Shown: positions 1-6,402, counted from the first letter of the stretch. The stretch is 7,868 bases of DNA from Candidatus Sivonenia alaskensis PMM_0068 (GCA_949127685.1 CASBPW010000061.1:1-7868), one strand, 5' to 3'. The notes: generated by a model not told the origin, from the letters alone. Translations and numbers: made by a program.

Positions 1-209
1 GAAAAAAGTAAAAGGGAAAAAGACAAAGCCACGACCGATCAAGGTCAGTTAGACTTGCTTTAGGAGAAAACTATGAACCAACTTACGATCGAACTGCCTC
101 CTGCCATCTTTTAGTCTCATCGAACGGACGTTAATATAAAATCCCGTTACATGGACCCCAGAAAATTTATCCCATCGGACTTCGGCATACATGCTTGGAT
201 ACAATCACT
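1..209. other. Intergenic region downstream of smpB
   Basis: No intact gene is visible here. The first 25 bases are very A-rich on the plus strand, so a minus-strand transcript leaving smpB would end in a U-rich tract. Just before that tract, a small inverted repeat (GACC, loop GATCAA, GGTC at about 33-46) could form a weak hairpin, a poor candidate terminator for smpB. The region also holds a short plus-strand start with a good ribosome binding site (see 73-114). A 47-codon minus-strand frame at 49-192 has no ribosome binding site and resembles nothing I know. Confidence 0.5.
73..114 (+). pseudogene. Possible 5' stub of a UPF0175-like antitoxin gene
   Basis: An ATG at 73 follows an AGGAG ribosome binding site at 62-66 with 6 intervening bases. 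It encodes only 13 residues, MNQLTIELPPAIF, before a TAG stop. The hydrophobic-polar start resembles the N-terminus of small UPF0175 antitoxin-type proteins, which often begin M-x-x-L-T-I-x-L-P. The next 100 bases, in any frame, show no continuation of that family, so if the resemblance is real this is a broken end left by a deletion or rearrangement. It could equally be chance; 13 residues are too few to be sure. Confidence 0.25.
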
Positions 210-677
210 TTACTGATACTTGGTGGCTCGTTCGATTTCTCGCTTGGCTTCCTTCTTCTTAAGGTCTTCCCGTTTGTCATAGAGCTTTTTGCCTCGCGCT
301 ATTCCCAGGTCTACTTTGATCCACCCATCTTTGAGATACATCTTAAGCGGCACGAGGGTCAGGCCCTTTTCATCCACAGAACCTAGGAGTTTGCGAATCT
401 CTGCACGATGCATCAAGAGTTTGCGGTCACGGGTAGGATCATGCCCAAACATTTGGCCAGGAGACTGTGCCAGTGGGGAAATATGCATATTGAGCAAATA
501 GACTTCTCCCCTGCGAACCCGAGCAAAAGCATCGCGCAAGTTAACCCGCCCGGCTCTAATAGATTTGACTTCGCTCCCCTGAAGCTCAATCCCGGCCTGA
601 AAAGTTTGTAAAATCTCAAAATCAGCGCGGGCTTTACGGTTATCGGCTAAGAGTTTAGTGCCTTCTGTTTTTGTCAT
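210..677 (-). CDS. smpB: SsrA-binding protein SmpB
   Basis: SmpB binds tmRNA and delivers it to ribosomes stalled on broken mRNAs, so that the nascent peptide is tagged for degradation and the ribosome is freed. The 155-residue product is full length for the family. Residues 13-50 contain the typical NRKAR-x-x-F-E-I start of the OB-fold barrel followed by GSEVKSIRAGRVNLRDAF. Residues 63-69 carry NMHISPL, 80-90 carry DPTRDRKLLMH, and 109-114 carry VPLKMY. The C-terminal GKKLYDKRED segment (129-138) leads into a basic, lysine-rich tail that becomes helical in the decoding centre. The ATG at 677 is the natural family start, although no strong Shine-Dalgarno sequence precedes it. The gene is transcribed away from the cyclophilin gene, with which it shares a short divergent upstream region. 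No tmRNA gene (ssrA) is visible in the window. Confidence 0.97.
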   Translation of the reverse strand: MTKTEGTKLLADNRKARADFEILQTFQAGIELQGSEVKSIRAGRVNLRDAFARVRRGEVYLLNMHISPLAQSPGQMFGHDPTRDRKLLMHRAEIRKLLGSVDEKGLTLVPLKMYLKDGWIKVDLGIARGKKLYDKREDLKKKEAKREIERATKYQ

Positions 678-700
678 GACTCAAATAGGTGCATTCTTCT

Positions 701-706
701 ATTGTA
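701..706 (-). promoter_or_regulatory. Possible -10 box for smpB
   Basis: On the minus strand the hexamer TACAAT lies about 24 bases upstream of the smpB ATG and would give a short leader. No convincing -35 hexamer is seen at the expected distance, so this rests on one hexamer and its position. Confidence 0.3.
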
Positions 707-776
707 AGAGAGCACAGCCCCTGCACCTGTAGCCTCGCAAATTCTAGCAACGGATATGTTTAGCGAAAGCTTCCCG

Positions 777-782
777 TATAAT
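777..782 (+). promoter_or_regulatory. Consensus -10 box (TATAAT) for the cyclophilin gene
   Basis: This is a perfect TATAAT on the plus strand in the short smpB/cyclophilin divergent region. The predicted transcription start would be near 789, downstream of the ATG at 756 but upstream of the GTG at 810. If it is used, the longest open frame cannot be the translated one. A recognisable -35 hexamer is lacking. Confidence 0.4.
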
Positions 783-809
783 CAATGGCGGAAGCTTGGG
801 GTACTCTTT

Positions 810-1532
810 GTGTTTCGTTTCGCTTTTTCTGTTCGTTTGATGTTAGTTCCTGCCTTTGCCTTGATGCTTGTGGGCTGTAGTACTCCTCCCCAAAGTGCCA
901 ATGCGGGGGTTCCATCCACAGGTGCAGAAAATACGTCCACTACAAAAGTAGAAACCTTTGACAATCTGCCAAAACTCAAAGGACCGGCGACGGTGGTGAT
1001 GGAAACAACCAAAGGAACGATTACGATTGCCTTAGATGGGGATAACGCACCAGTTACCGCTGGAAATTTTGCTGATTTGGTGAGACGCGGATTCTATAAC
1101 GGCCTTACCTTCCATCGAGTAGAAAAAGATCCCCAACCTTTCGTCATTCAAGGGGGAGACCCCAAAGGGAATGGCACCGGTGGCTTCATTGACCCTAAAA
1201 CCAAAACAGAGCGAACTATTCCTCTAGAAATCAAGACCGCTGGGGATACGCAGCCTGTCTACAATACAGAAGTAGTTCCTTCCACGCCTGCAAAAAAATT
1301 AGTGCTTCCCCATAGCCGAGGGGCGATTGCTATGGCTCGTAGCGCACCTCTAGGCTCTGCTTCCTCCCAGTTCTATTTCACCCTTGCTCCCATCGATTTC
1401 CTGGATGGCCACTATGCGGTCTTTGGCAAAATCGTTAAAGGGGAAGAGGTGATCGACAAAATTGTGGTCGGGGACAAAATTACCAAAGCAACCCTGAGCA
1501 AAGGTGCTGAGAATATCCAGCAACTTAAATAG
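810..1532 (+). CDS. Cyclophilin-type peptidyl-prolyl isomerase, lipoprotein
   Basis: This is a cyclophilin, catalysing cis-trans isomerisation of peptide bonds before proline, probably lipid-anchored and facing the periplasm. From the GTG at 810 the product has 240 residues. The N-terminus is basic (R3, R9), then hydrophobic to a lipobox LVGC with Cys23, followed by a Ser/Thr/Pro-rich linker (24-50). The cyclophilin domain spans about 58-235: FHRV with the catalytic Arg103, FVIQGGDP (111-118), GAIAMARS (171-178), SSQFYF (185-190) and LDGHYAVFG (198-206). Phe197 occupies the position of the cyclosporin-contacting Trp of human CypA, as in many bacterial cyclophilins. The frame is open from an ATG at 756, but that would put 41 residues before the lipid-accepting Cys, too long for a signal peptide, and a TATAAT at 777 lies after it. 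GTG 810 has GGGG about 8 bases upstream; ATG 840 is another option. The ketoacyl synthase gene follows 18 nt downstream. Confidence 0.9.
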   Translation: MFRFAFSVRLMLVPAFALMLVGCSTPPQSANAGVPSTGAENTSTTKVETFDNLPKLKGPATVVMETTKGTITIALDGDNAPVTAGNFADLVRRGFYNGLTFHRVEKDPQPFVIQGGDPKGNGTGGFIDPKTKTERTIPLEIKTAGDTQPVYNTEVVPSTPAKKLVLPHSRGAIAMARSAPLGSASSQFYFTLAPIDFLDGHYAVFGKIVKGEEVIDKIVVGDKITKATLSKGAENIQQLK

Positions 1533-1550
1533 TCGCAACTGTTCTCGTGT

Positions 1551-2687
1551 ATGTCCTATGCTCGAAGGATGACTGCTGTTGCTGTCACGGGATTGGGTAT
1601 GGTACACGGTCTTGGCTCGGATACGCTGGCTATTTGGCAAGCTATTCTTCAAGGAATTCCTGTTTGGCAAGAGTTCGGAGGCTACCCGGTAAGCTGTACT
1701 TCCCTGCCTTGGGATATAGCCCATCGGACTAGTATTCTAGGGCTCGAAGCCGCCCAAAGAGCTCTGCTCAATAGTGGCTTGTCACCTCCCCTAGATGAAG
1801 ACTGGGGCTTGGTTTTGGGTACCAGTAGAGGCAATCCTCTAGATTTGGAGCGAGCCTGCCAAACCAAACTGGCTCCACCTGAATGGTTGGAATGTTTACC
1901 CCATAGTCTGAGCACAATGATTGCTCAAAAAATGAATATTCAGGGGCCCGTAGAAACCTTGAGTGTAGCCTGTGCTTCTGGGGCTTGGGCGATTGGCTGG
2001 GGATACCGCCTCATCCAAGGGGGTTATTGCCAAAGAGTTTTGGTCGGTGGGGCAGAATCTCCGTTGACGACCTTGGGGCTGGCCAGTTTCCAGAAGATGG
2101 GGCTTTTGGCTTCAGAATCGCCCAAACCTTTCGACCGAAAACATACAGGGTTTCGGCCCGCCGAAAGTGCTGCTTTTTTAGTCTTGGAAAATAAGGCTCT
2201 AGCCCAACAACGGGGCGCCAAAGTGTACGGGGAAATTCGAGGCTTCGGGGCTACGACCGATGCACGTCATCCCTATAGTCCAGATTCCAAGGGCACCCAA
2301 GCAGAACGGGCCATTCAACAGGCACTCAAAGAAGCAGGCTTAATACCTGGACAAATCGATTTAATTAGTCCTCATGGGACCGGAACTCGGCAAAACGACG
2401 AGATGGAAGCAGCCTTAATCTCCCGAGTCTACGGTCCCAACATTCCGATTAGCGCAACTAAAGGAATCACTGGACATAGCTTGGGGGCAACCGGAGCGTT
2501 AGAGTGTGCACTCTGTTTGCTGGCTATGGAGCAGCGCACAATACCACCATCAGTAGGATTAACGAATCCGATAGCCCCTCTCGATTTTGTACGCTCTCTG
2601 CAAAAACGAGCGCTACATCATGCCATCAGCCATAGCTTTGGTTTTGGGGGACAGAATGTAGCCCTAGTGTTCAGTAGTCAGCAATGA
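1551..2687 (+). CDS. Beta-ketoacyl-ACP synthase, FabF-like (KAS II family)
   Basis: This is a thiolase-fold condensing enzyme that would join an acyl chain to malonyl-ACP in fatty acid or polyketide synthesis in the cytoplasm. The full Cys-His-His triad is present: Cys141 in SVACASGAWAIG, His275 in SPHGTGTRQND and His309 in KGITGHSLGATGALE, with the accompanying Lys304. The C-terminal glycine-rich FGFGGQN is at 363-369. At 378 residues it is shorter than typical FabF (about 410). The usual GFxxGEGAG segment reads GFRPAESAA (200-208), so the glycines flanking the Glu are replaced. It is therefore probably a divergent paralogue rather than the housekeeping FabF, and no acpP or other fatty-acid gene is adjacent. 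ATG 1551 has no clear ribosome binding site; ATG 1569 would begin MTAVAVTGLG, closer to the family start, but its AAGG is too near. The 18-nt gap suggests cotranscription with the cyclophilin gene. Confidence 0.88.
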   Translation: MSYARRMTAVAVTGLGMVHGLGSDTLAIWQAILQGIPVWQEFGGYPVSCTSLPWDIAHRTSILGLEAAQRALLNSGLSPPLDEDWGLVLGTSRGNPLDLERACQTKLAPPEWLECLPHSLSTMIAQKMNIQGPVETLSVACASGAWAIGWGYRLIQGGYCQRVLVGGAESPLTTLGLASFQKMGLLASESPKPFDRKHTGFRPAESAAFLVLENKALAQQRGAKVYGEIRGFGATTDARHPYSPDSKGTQAERAIQQALKEAGLIPGQIDLISPHGTGTRQNDEMEAALISRVYGPNIPISATKGITGHSLGATGALECALCLLAMEQRTIPPSVGLTNPIAPLDFVRSLQKRALHHAISHSFGFGGQNVALVFSSQQ

Positions 2688-2691
2688 ATGC

Positions 2692-2736
2692 CTAGTTTCG
2701 GAAGGTCTTTGCGGCAACGCATTCAAGGAAAACTAG
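2692..2736. repeat. Imperfect inverted repeat after the ketoacyl synthase
   Basis: CTAGTTT at 2692-2698 pairs with AAACTAG at 2730-2736, leaving a loop of about 31 bases. The downstream arm is followed by CTTTT. It lies just after the ketoacyl synthase stop and could act as a weak terminator, but the loop is long and the stem AT-rich. Confidence 0.2.
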
Positions 2737-2786
2737 CTTTTGCTGCGTTTGTAAGCGCTTGGAAATAGGGACTTCCTCACAAACCC

Positions 2787-2807
2787 GGAAGCGTATTAGA
2801 TTAGTAT
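2787..2807 (+). repeat. Left terminal inverted repeat of the IS remnant
   Basis: This begins GGAAGCGTATT, the exact reverse complement of 3132-3142. The following 10 bases match the right end at 6 positions. Its placement outside the transposase remnant argues for a true IS end rather than a random repeat. Confidence 0.6.
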
Positions 2808-2845
2808 GAATCGAGTTTTTATGATATCCTATCTGCTGATGAGAA

Positions 2846-3106
2846 GTGGTTATCAAACTGCGAAATATGGATTACGAATTTGTCAATTGCGATGAGCGAG
2901 AGAAGGCGAATAAACCCTTTACCAGTCAAGTGGCAGAATTCCATATAGATTCAATTATCAATGCTCGACACAAGCGGAAGCAGAAAATGCAATGGACACG
3001 AGAAGGGGCTCATAATGTGTTGCAAATTAGAGCAAGTATGACAAATAATGAATGGGAGGAGAAATGGCCAGAGCTAGCGATGCCTAAGCTAGAAAAAGTA
3101 GCTTAA
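2846..3106 (+). pseudogene. Transposase C-terminal fragment
   Basis: This 86-codon frame opens at a GTG immediately after in-frame stops at 2837 and 2840. The centre reads VAEFHIDSIINARHKRKQ then MQWTREGAHNVLQIRASM, followed by EEKW. This matches the C-terminal end of a transposase group I associate with cyanobacteria (ISKra4-like; family assignment from memory). In such proteins the segment lies at the end of a much longer catalytic protein. The N-terminal and catalytic parts are absent, and nothing recognisable of them lies upstream in any frame. There is no good ribosome binding site. It is most likely not a functional gene, although the frame itself has no stops, which suggests the loss is fairly recent. 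Confidence 0.7.
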
Positions 3107-3121
3107 TAATTTGATGCCTCT

Positions 3122-3142
3122 ATGCTAGTACAATACGCTTCC
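3122..3142 (-). repeat. Right terminal inverted repeat of the IS remnant
   Basis: This ends AATACGCTTCC, the exact reverse complement of the first 11 bases of the left repeat. It stops 1 bp before the ATG of the next gene. A TACAAT hexamer (3129-3134) inside this repeat could serve as a -10 box for that gene, though it would leave almost no leader. Confidence 0.6.
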
Positions 3143-3143
3143 T

Positions 3144-3527
3144 ATGCGACTCCTGACTTGGCCTCTGGCCTTTTGTACCGCTATTTATCCGTTTGTCTTT
3201 GTGCCTCGGTCCTTTTCTCGTTGGTCGGAAATAACGCGGATAGCGGTTTTAGCCCATGAGGAAGCCCATCACCGTCAGCAGAAAGTGATGGGCCTATGGC
3301 GTTTTGGTTGGCGCTACTATCTGGACCGACGGTTTCGTTGGCGGGTGGAATCCTGGGGCTATCGCCGAGAATTTTGGGTCTATCTGAAACTAGGTTACAA
3401 CCCAGACCCGGCCTACTATGCCCAAGTACTCTCCGGCAAACTTTACGGTTTTATGGTCAGCTACGAAGAAGCCTTGGTTTGGAGCGAGAAAACCCTACAG
3501 CACCTGAAGAGTGCGCGTTGTCGGTGA
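3144..3527 (+). CDS. Small HExxH metallopeptidase-like protein
   Basis: I do not recognise a named family. The 127-residue product has a zinc-binding HEEAH at 38-42 inside AHEEAHHRQQ. Glu69 in ESWGYRRE lies 27 residues beyond the second His, the spacing expected for a third (gluzincin-type) ligand. The hydrophobic start with YPFVFVP (15-21), then HExxHxxQQ, then an aromatic Arg-rich stretch and ExxxYR, recalls uncharacterised short bacterial and phage proteins with a 'PFIFV ... HExxHxxQQ ... E-x-x-x-Y' layout. The substrate is unknown. N-terminal residues 8-20 are hydrophobic but short, so a membrane anchor is doubtful. The ATG is 2 bases from the last base of the IS remnant, so the original promoter and perhaps some upstream sequence may have been replaced. 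No Shine-Dalgarno is evident. The gene converges on the CHAD gene with a 12-nt gap. Confidence 0.72.
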   Translation: MRLLTWPLAFCTAIYPFVFVPRSFSRWSEITRIAVLAHEEAHHRQQKVMGLWRFGWRYYLDRRFRWRVESWGYRREFWVYLKLGYNPDPAYYAQVLSGKLYGFMVSYEEALVWSEKTLQHLKSARCR

Positions 3528-3539
3528 TGAGATTATGAA

Positions 3540-5087
3540 CTACGGAGGGGATGTTTCAAGTTGCCCCAGACGTTGGCCAGTCGCCCAACTGAGCAGCAGC
3601 CCCACTTCCGATTGCTGAATCCGCTCGCGGCTTTGAAGCTTGAGCTCTCTCGCCAAATGGCCCAAAGCTTCACCAGCCTGGGCGATCAGGTCTTCTGTAG
3701 GAGCTATAGCTTCCAGATGCAGATAGTAACCGGAGTAAGGCCCCATACCTTCCAAATGTTCCAGCAATACTTTGGTTGGTACCCGATCGATCGCTCCTAA
3801 CCAAATCCGCGATTCTTTGTAGACTACGGGCACACCATTATGTTTGGTTTGTCCCATGAAGGCTTCATAGACCAGGCTAGAAATTTCTTCTTGGACATCG
3901 GTTCGGTTCTGGCTTGTCTTGATCGTCAGATAGTACCGGACTTTATTTTCATTCATCTCACGGCAGAGCCGCTGATAACTATCACTGCTAAATAATTCGA
4001 GATAGTGATTGGTTTGATGGAGGGTATCTCGTAAAACAAACCCCAGCTTGTCTAAATCCTGTTCAATGCGTTGGCGTTTGCGGATACCAATCAGATAGCG
4101 GTATTCCACATTGACTGTGCCCAAACGCAAGGGGTTATCAAACAGTGGTTGGTCATAGTCTACCCCCGGCCATAATACCAATTCATCCAGGGTGGCAATG
4201 GTGTTGGGGGTATTCAATAGGTCTCGCTGCTGATGAAAACGGGCGAGGGCTTCAGCTCGATCTGCTTGGATGCATGCGGTCAACAACGGAAAGGGTTGAT
4301 GCCAGGGAGTAGGGGCTGCCGGGATCAAGCGGGGATGGAGAAAACCCAAGAGAACATCACAGTCATGAATGATGCCGAGTTCTTCTTGAAGCTTCTTCAA
4401 CTCTTTGACGAAAGAGCGAAAGGCTTTTCCGTAGCAGGTATCAAAAAATTCGGCGGGATAACGCAGTTTCTTAATCACAATTCTGAGGTCATGCAGTATT
4501 TCAGCCTCATCGGTGTGCCAACCTGGATGTTTCCATAGATCCGATAACTGTTCCCGTAACCATGTCGGAAGGATATGAAACAGGGTTTGATCATGAGGCC
4601 CTTTGAGATCTGGGGCTTCTAGGTAGTGATGATAGGCCTGGATGAAGTCTGTATATTCTTCTGCATCCAGGCTGCGGAGCATTTCCTTCCGTTGTGCATT
4701 GCGTTGGGTATGCAGGTAATCCAGAAGGCGATGGAGACGGTGGCCTTCGTCCGGGTCCGTAATGCGCGGAAGATAATGGAGGCCCAAAGTTTCTATCTGG
4801 ACATCCAGATCTCGGACTACTCCTAGATCTTGGGCTGTAGGGGTCAGGCGTTTTCGTTGAGCGGCTTTGGGTAGCTTAAGCACAGGTTCACTGAGTCTCA
4901 GGGCAGCCCGCAAACGGCGCATTCCCACCCGCATTTGGTGTAATTCTTCAATATCTTGCCCTTCTCGGGTCCCTGCCTCATGGTTGAGGACTTTCTGGAC
5001 CTGTTCTGTCACCAAATGAATAGCGGCTTCTCCGAAGCTACTGCTGGCCTGGATTTCTTTGCCCATCGTGGTTTTTAGTGCTCTCAC
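3540..5087 (-). CDS. CHAD domain protein with degenerate CYTH-like C-terminus
   Basis: The 515-residue product has an N-terminal CHAD domain (about 15-290), a helical domain with conserved histidines and basic residues that binds polyphosphate in characterised members. It shows the two usual half-repeats: ELHQMRVGMRRLRAALRL (48-65) with DLGVVRDLDV (87-96), and ILHDLRIVIKKLRYPAEFF (197-215) with LGIIHDCDVLLGFL (237-250). Residues about 325-485 look like a CYTH (triphosphate tunnel) fold: VEYRYLI (327-333), YYLTIK (385-390), an acidic QEE (399-401), YKESR (423-427), IDRV (433-436) and YYLHLEA (454-460). The CYTH signature ExExK reads E-Y-R-Y-L, so catalysis is unlikely. Known fusions usually place CYTH first. 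The start is a GTG; an ATG at 5066 is an alternative. The MFS gene lies 85 nt upstream on the same strand, so cotranscription is possible. Confidence 0.85.
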   Translation of the reverse strand: MRALKTTMGKEIQASSSFGEAAIHLVTEQVQKVLNHEAGTREGQDIEELHQMRVGMRRLRAALRLSEPVLKLPKAAQRKRLTPTAQDLGVVRDLDVQIETLGLHYLPRITDPDEGHRLHRLLDYLHTQRNAQRKEMLRSLDAEEYTDFIQAYHHYLEAPDLKGPHDQTLFHILPTWLREQLSDLWKHPGWHTDEAEILHDLRIVIKKLRYPAEFFDTCYGKAFRSFVKELKKLQEELGIIHDCDVLLGFLHPRLIPAAPTPWHQPFPLLTACIQADRAEALARFHQQRDLLNTPNTIATLDELVLWPGVDYDQPLFDNPLRLGTVNVEYRYLIGIRKRQRIEQDLDKLGFVLRDTLHQTNHYLELFSSDSYQRLCREMNENKVRYYLTIKTSQNRTDVQEEISSLVYEAFMGQTKHNGVPVVYKESRIWLGAIDRVPTKVLLEHLEGMGPYSGYYLHLEAIAPTEDLIAQAGEALGHLARELKLQSRERIQQSEVGLLLSWATGQRLGQLETSPP

Positions 5088-5159
5088 AAAGTCTCAATTA
5101 TGTCTGATGGAGGTTCAAAGGTTTTGAAATATATCGAAATATTCACTCAGTGCTTTCTC

Positions 5160-5193
5160 GGACACGGCAGCGCTAGGGGGTGTCCACTTTTTT
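5160..5193 (+). terminator. Weak hairpin plus T-tract at the MFS 3' end
   Basis: GGACAC (5160-5165) and GTGTCC (5180-5185) form a 6-bp stem around a 14-base loop. The stem is followed on the plus strand by AC then six T. It overlaps the last codons and stop of the MFS gene, which is on the minus strand, so as a terminator it would stop transcription antisense to that gene. For minus-strand transcripts there is no T-tract. The stem is short. Confidence 0.25.
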
Positions 5194-6393
5194 ATAGGGT
5201 TCAACAGGCTGAATTGACTTTAAAGCTAAAGCGGTAACGCCCAAGGCCACAGCAATCCAAAGACCTGAAGTCCAATAGGGGGCTGTGTATCCTAAGTAAT
5301 CAAAAGCAGCTCCTGCCCAGAGGGGACCAAGCACCATCGCTAGACTGACCATCGCTTGAGTACCCCCCAGTGCTCTTCCTTGTTCTTGGGCAGGCGTTCG
5401 GGCCGATATTAAGCCCCGTAAGGTAGGGCTAGCCAATCCGACTCCGAGGGCGAAAAGGGTCTGTGTGGCATAGAGCCAGTTGGCCGTTGGCAGAAAGGCA
5501 ATCGAAAACACGCTGATGCTACAAAAGGCTAAACCCCACAATGCTAGGGTTTCTTCCCCAAAGCGAGGGATCAGCTTACGAATCAGCCCACCTTGGACGA
5601 GCGAAGAAACAACGCCGATATAGGCAAACAGTTGTGCATTTTTCACGGGGTCCCACTGGAATTGGTCGCGGGTGAACACGGCAAAATTGTTTTGGAAGCC
5701 TGCAAAAGCGAAGTTGAAGAGAAAAAAACCGAAGACCAACGCCCGAATATTTTTGTCCTGAGCAATATTTCCTAACTGTCTAATCGGATTCAGCTCTGAC
5801 CAGATCGATTGCAATTTTCCCTGCTGGCGTTTCTCTTTGGGGAGGGATTCTGGCAGCGTGAAATAGCCGAGAATCACGTTCGCTAAAGCCAATCCCGCCG
5901 CTACAAAAACAGGTAGGTTCAAATCAATTTGGCTTAAAGCTCCCCCAATCGCAGGGCCGAGGATAAAGCCTAAGCCGAAGGCTGCACCAATCAGACCAAA
6001 GTTTTTTGAACGGTCCTCAGGCTTGGAAATATCCACGATATAGGCTTGAGCCGTAGAAATCACTCCACCCGTGATCCCATCAATAATCCTACCCAGAAAC
6101 ATCATCCAAAGGGCATGGGCTAGACCAAAAATGAGATACCCCAAGCTCGTGCCCAACATGCAAATCAAAAGTACCGGACGACGTCCGTAACGGTCAGATA
6201 AGGCACCGATTCCAGGAGCGGCAACAAACTGGGCAAGGGAAAAACTAGCCCCCAAAAGACCAATAGTCAGGGCATCAGACCGAAAGCGCTCTACCAAAAA
6301 AGGCAGAATCGGAACGAGTAGGCTCCCTCCCATGAAGTCAATGAAAATCGTCAGGAAGATGAAGACGACCGGAGATGGGCGGGATAGCTTCAC
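5173..6393 (-). CDS. MFS transporter, TetA-like drug exporter family (DHA1)
   Basis: This inner-membrane secondary transporter is probably a proton-coupled exporter of small molecules, with about 12 membrane helices. From the GTG start it has 406 residues. Helix 1 carries an acidic residue in IDFMGGSLLVPILP (Asp19), as in TetA-type exporters. The loop 2-3 motif A is GALSDRYGRRP (63-73 region), a motif-B-like FLGRIIDG is near 100-106, and the antiporter motif C GAAFGLGFILGPAIGG is at about 136-151. An acidic/basic loop with PKEKRQQ marks the central cytoplasmic segment. The frame stays open to a TTG at 6408. GTG 6393 is preferred because GGAG lies 9 bases upstream while the TTG has no such site. 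The CHAD gene follows 85 nt downstream. The substrate cannot be read from the sequence, and tetracycline resistance should not be assumed. Confidence 0.9.
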   Translation of the reverse strand: MKLSRPSPVVFIFLTIFIDFMGGSLLVPILPFLVERFRSDALTIGLLGASFSLAQFVAAPGIGALSDRYGRRPVLLICMLGTSLGYLIFGLAHALWMMFLGRIIDGITGGVISTAQAYIVDISKPEDRSKNFGLIGAAFGLGFILGPAIGGALSQIDLNLPVFVAAGLALANVILGYFTLPESLPKEKRQQGKLQSIWSELNPIRQLGNIAQDKNIRALVFGFFLFNFAFAGFQNNFAVFTRDQFQWDPVKNAQLFAYIGVVSSLVQGGLIRKLIPRFGEETLALWGLAFCSISVFSIAFLPTANWLYATQTLFALGVGLASPTLRGLISARTPAQEQGRALGGTQAMVSLAMVLGPLWAGAAFDYLGYTAPYWTSGLWIAVALGVTALALKSIQPVEPYKKVDTP

Positions 6394-6402
6394 AGAGGGC
6401 GT

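Larger units (their letters stand above)
2787..3142. mobile_element. Internally deleted insertion sequence, 356 bp
   Basis: The block is bounded by inverted repeats at 2787-2807 and 3122-3142. The outermost 11 bases (GGAAGCGTATT and its exact complement) match perfectly, and 17 of 21 match overall. Between them lies only the C-terminal portion of a transposase. I therefore read it as an insertion sequence that lost most of its interior but kept both ends, which is how non-autonomous (MITE-like) derivatives arise. No target-site duplication is visible in the immediate flanks (ACAAACCC on the left, TATGCGAC on the right), so the insertion is old or the exact boundary is off by a few bases. It sits between the ketoacyl synthase and the metallopeptidase-like gene. 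Confidence 0.6.

Noticed and set aside
49..192. 47-codon minus-strand frame downstream of smpB
   Set aside because: It has no ribosome binding site, no recognisable motif, and overlaps the better-supported plus-strand start at 73; probably chance.
1..209. Possible tmRNA (ssrA) gene next to smpB
   Set aside because: No tRNA-like acceptor end, CCA or alanine-rich tag reading frame could be found on either strand.
1350..1724. 124-codon minus-strand frame across the cyclophilin/ketoacyl synthase junction
   Set aside because: It is antisense to two clear genes and its translation is low-complexity Ser/Arg-rich without domain features.
2756..2794. Possible CGCTT/AAGCG hairpin before the IS remnant
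   Set aside because: The stem is only 5 bp with a long loop, and its right arm belongs to the IS terminal repeat.
3777..3796. GATCGATCGC run resembling the cyanobacterial HIP1 palindrome
   Set aside because: The exact octamer GCGATCGC is not present here or elsewhere in the window, and the run lies within coding sequence.
4233..4538. 101-codon plus-strand frame inside the CHAD gene
   Set aside because: It is antisense to a well-supported domain protein, with no ribosome binding site or family resemblance.
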